A stretch of DNA of 64,000 bases from assembly GCA_002773795.1 (NCBI GenBank), contig PFAD01000008.1:476070-540069 (forward strand). The letters run 5' to 3'. The notes beneath the pieces are model-generated. The model saw only the letters and a list, made by a program, of their open reading frames with translations, made no database searches and had not been told where the DNA came from. Source of the DNA: Chlamydiae bacterium CG10_big_fil_rev_8_21_14_0_10_42_34. GTDB lineage: Bacteria > Chlamydiota > Chlamydiia > Chlamydiales > SM23-39. This document shows positions 62,643 to 64,000 of this stretch, piece by piece (within the stretch, counting starts at the first letter, position 1; every line of letters starts with the position of its first letter). Both the position numbers and the translations under genes were made by a program.

Positions 62643-63452
62643 ATGATAACTATACCTAAAATTACTTTCCCATTACCACATAGCGTATCTAACCACTCAA
62701 CTACAATTGATTCGACAAACACGTCCGTACAAAAGATTTTTTTTAACGCAACTGGACAAGAGCTACTTAATCTTTTAAATAGTAGAGCATTAGACAAAGG
62801 AGTTCAGATAATTGTTATCAGCAACCCCTCACAAACAACAAACGACGCGCTGAGTAAGGAAGAAAAAATTGGCTTGGGGCTTGGAGAAGCTTTAACATTG
62901 GCAACAAACCAAGGACGTCTAGAAGATGTAAAGGAAATAGTTCGATGCAAGAATAGCCATCATATCTCTAAAGAAAAACTAGGGGAAGCCCTGACTTGTT
63001 CAGCACTAAAAGATCACCTAAAAGTTGTAAACACACTACTCGAATCCGATCTACGCGATAAAATCCCAGCAAAAGATCTTGAATTAGCCTTGCAGCAAGC
63101 CATTATTCACGAATATAAGGGGATTGTTTCTAGCCTGCTCAATTCCAAGGTATCAGACAAAATTTCCGAAGAAATGCTCGTGAATCACTACATCTGGCTT
63201 GTTGCAAACAAGGAACTAGGTACCGCGATCAAACTACTTAAGTCCGATCAATGCGATAAAATCCCAGCAAGAGCTTTGGAAGACAGCTTGATCTTAGCCG
63301 CTGACAATGGTCATATAGAACTTATACGTGTATTGTCCGGTTTGCGACCTAAAATCGATGCAAGAATTGTTGCAGCTCTCATGATTACATTTGCTGGAAA
63401 AGGGCAATCAAATGTTACTGAAGCATTGATGAATAACTTCCTTAAGATTTAA
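62643..63452 (+). CDS. Ankyrin-like repeat protein
   Basis: Protein of 269 residues. After about 75 N-terminal residues, repeating helix pairs of about 32-35 residues appear (LGEALTLATNQGRLEDVKEI; LGEALTCSALKDHLKVVNTL; LELALQQAIIHEYKGIVSSL; LEDSLILAADNGHIELIRVL), with the small-residue and Val-Leu pattern of ankyrin repeats but degenerate turns. ATG 62643 has AAGGAAT upstream. Such proteins are common chlamydial host-interaction candidates. Ends nine bases before a strong terminator. Confidence 0.65.
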   Translation: MITIPKITFPLPHSVSNHSTTIDSTNTSVQKIFFNATGQELLNLLNSRALDKGVQIIVISNPSQTTNDALSKEEKIGLGLGEALTLATNQGRLEDVKEIVRCKNSHHISKEKLGEALTCSALKDHLKVVNTLLESDLRDKIPAKDLELALQQAIIHEYKGIVSSLLNSKVSDKISEEMLVNHYIWLVANKELGTAIKLLKSDQCDKIPARALEDSLILAADNGHIELIRVLSGLRPKIDARIVAALMITFAGKGQSNVTEALMNNFLKI

Positions 63453-63460
63453 ACTATGAA

Positions 63461-63495
63461 CACCCCTTTTTGAATCGAAAGGGGTGTTTTTTTTG
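63461..63495. terminator. Bidirectional terminator
   Basis: ACACCCCTTT (63461-63470), eight-base loop, AAAGGGGTGT (63479-63488), then a run of T. It separates the convergent ankyrin-like and atpK genes. Confidence 0.9.
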
Positions 63496-63500
63496 AAAGA

Positions 63501-63923
63501 TTACATCAGTAAAAGCGCAAATACAAATGCGAAAAGAGAAAACGATTCCACAATCCCTAATGCTGCAAATGTTTTTCCGTAAACTGCTGGTTGTTTAGCT
63601 GAAGCTTGAATCGCAGTAACCGCACACTTTCCTTGATAAATGGATGAAACCATAATTGCAAGCCCCACAAAAACACCAATTCCCAAGGCATTCATAGCGG
63701 TAAGGGTCCCGGCTTTAATCGCTCCACGCATCACAATCATCAAAATAAAGCCATAAATCGACTGCGATGACGGAATCGCTGAAAGAGCGATAAATTTCCC
63801 GTGACCTTCATCCACGCGTGTCATCACACCATGCGATGCCATACCAGCAATGCCGCAGCCAATTGAACTACCAAGGCATCCTAGACCCATTACAATAGCG
63901 GGCCCAACCATGTCAAAATCCAT
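63501..63923 (-). CDS. atpK: V-type ATP synthase subunit K (proteolipid)
   Basis: Protein of 140 residues with four membrane helices in two homologous hairpins, the V-type double proteolipid. The ion-carrying Glu is in LGIVESFSLFAF in the last helix; the equivalent place in the first hairpin reads SSQSIYGF, so only one carboxylate per subunit is seen, as in V-type K subunits. Forms the rotor ring. AGGAG precedes the ATG. Together with atpI upstream it matches the chlamydial V-ATPase operon (CT304-CT305 order). Confidence 0.93.
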   Translation of the reverse strand: MDFDMVGPAIVMGLGCLGSSIGCGIAGMASHGVMTRVDEGHGKFIALSAIPSSQSIYGFILMIVMRGAIKAGTLTAMNALGIGVFVGLAIMVSSIYQGKCAVTAIQASAKQPAVYGKTFAALGIVESFSLFAFVFALLLM

Positions 63924-63934
63924 ATTTTATTCTC

Positions 63935-64000
63935 CTATTTAACTTTGCGTATTCGAAGGGGGTCGAAAAGCCGACCGCCGCCCTCAAAACTATAATGGTA
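63935..64000 (-). CDS. atpI: V-type ATP synthase subunit I, partial (C-terminus only)
   Basis: The last 21 codons of a gene entering from beyond the window end, reading YHYSFEGGGRLFDPLRIRKV then K and stop. The YEGGGRPFxPL-like ending is the known C-terminus of V-type subunit I, the membrane arm that contacts the K ring. It ends 12 bases before the atpK ATG, with the atpK ribosome site overlapping its stop region. Confidence 0.75.
   Translation of the reverse strand, partial: YHYSFEGGGRLFDPLRIRKVK

Overview
The window looks like a chromosomal segment of a chlamydia-like obligate intracellular bacterium (phylum Chlamydiota, probably an environmental lineage rather than Chlamydia itself; the family cannot be fixed from the sequence). 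The reasons are a double-length UvrA of about 1,800 residues divergent from pyruvate kinase, a V-type ATPase I-K gene pair, a PknD-type kinase next to valS, the diadenylate cyclase/CdaR/lipid A acyltransferase block, and several small two-helix membrane proteins resembling inclusion membrane proteins. By eye the GC content is near 40 percent.

Layout. 0-6 kb: SPW-like membrane protein (partial), NAD-dependent epimerase, a beta-barrel outer membrane protein, a Cys-rich two-helix protein, an FAD amine oxidase and a CFA-type methyltransferase. 6-7.4 kb: a small membrane protein and a methyltransferase carrying an in-frame 75-bp tandem repeat. 7.4-20.9 kb: an accessory island between two structured repeats that share an 18-bp (left) or 15-bp (inner right) sequence with the 3' end of tRNA-Ser(UGA) and an identical 43-bp hairpin. 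It holds a tight four-gene operon (ClpB-like AAA+ ATPase, radical SAM protein, a 2,078-residue zinc-ribbon/pseudokinase/SF1 helicase/nuclease fusion, and a coiled-coil protein starting MSGPKVVRVVT), a 52-residue basic protein, a TM0106-type RecB-like/RNase H nuclease and a DUF2971 protein. This is the best candidate for an undescribed system, most likely anti-phage or other genetic conflict.

20.9-24.1 kb: the translation operon tRNA-Val, degenerate ThrRS-like gene, infC, rpmI, rplT, pheS, tRNA-Ser. 24-28.5 kb: mnmM-like methyltransferase, folC, PHP phosphoesterase, murB, nusB, and an exonuclease-fold protein. 28.5-39.7 kb: envelope functions: TolC-like protein and small lipoprotein, c-di-AMP synthase and regulator, glycosyltransferase, lipid A acyltransferase, rsmE, then a three-gene drug-efflux operon. 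39.7-47.7 kb: pyk, a newly noticed 56-residue ORF, uvrA and a small membrane protein.

47.7-50.0 kb: a cluster of small paralogous two-helix proteins with shared upstream sequences, plus a RING-like zinc-finger membrane protein; all are candidate host-interaction proteins. 50-57 kb: trpS, pknD, a Nudix hydrolase and valS. 57-64 kb: a palindromic MITE-like element at the end of an ankyrin-like ORF, DAHP synthase, two eukaryotic-type kinases with a shared basic N-terminus, a lipoprotein, a second Nudix protein, an ankyrin-like protein and the V-ATPase K and I genes. Assignments rest on motif recognition by eye; no database search was run.
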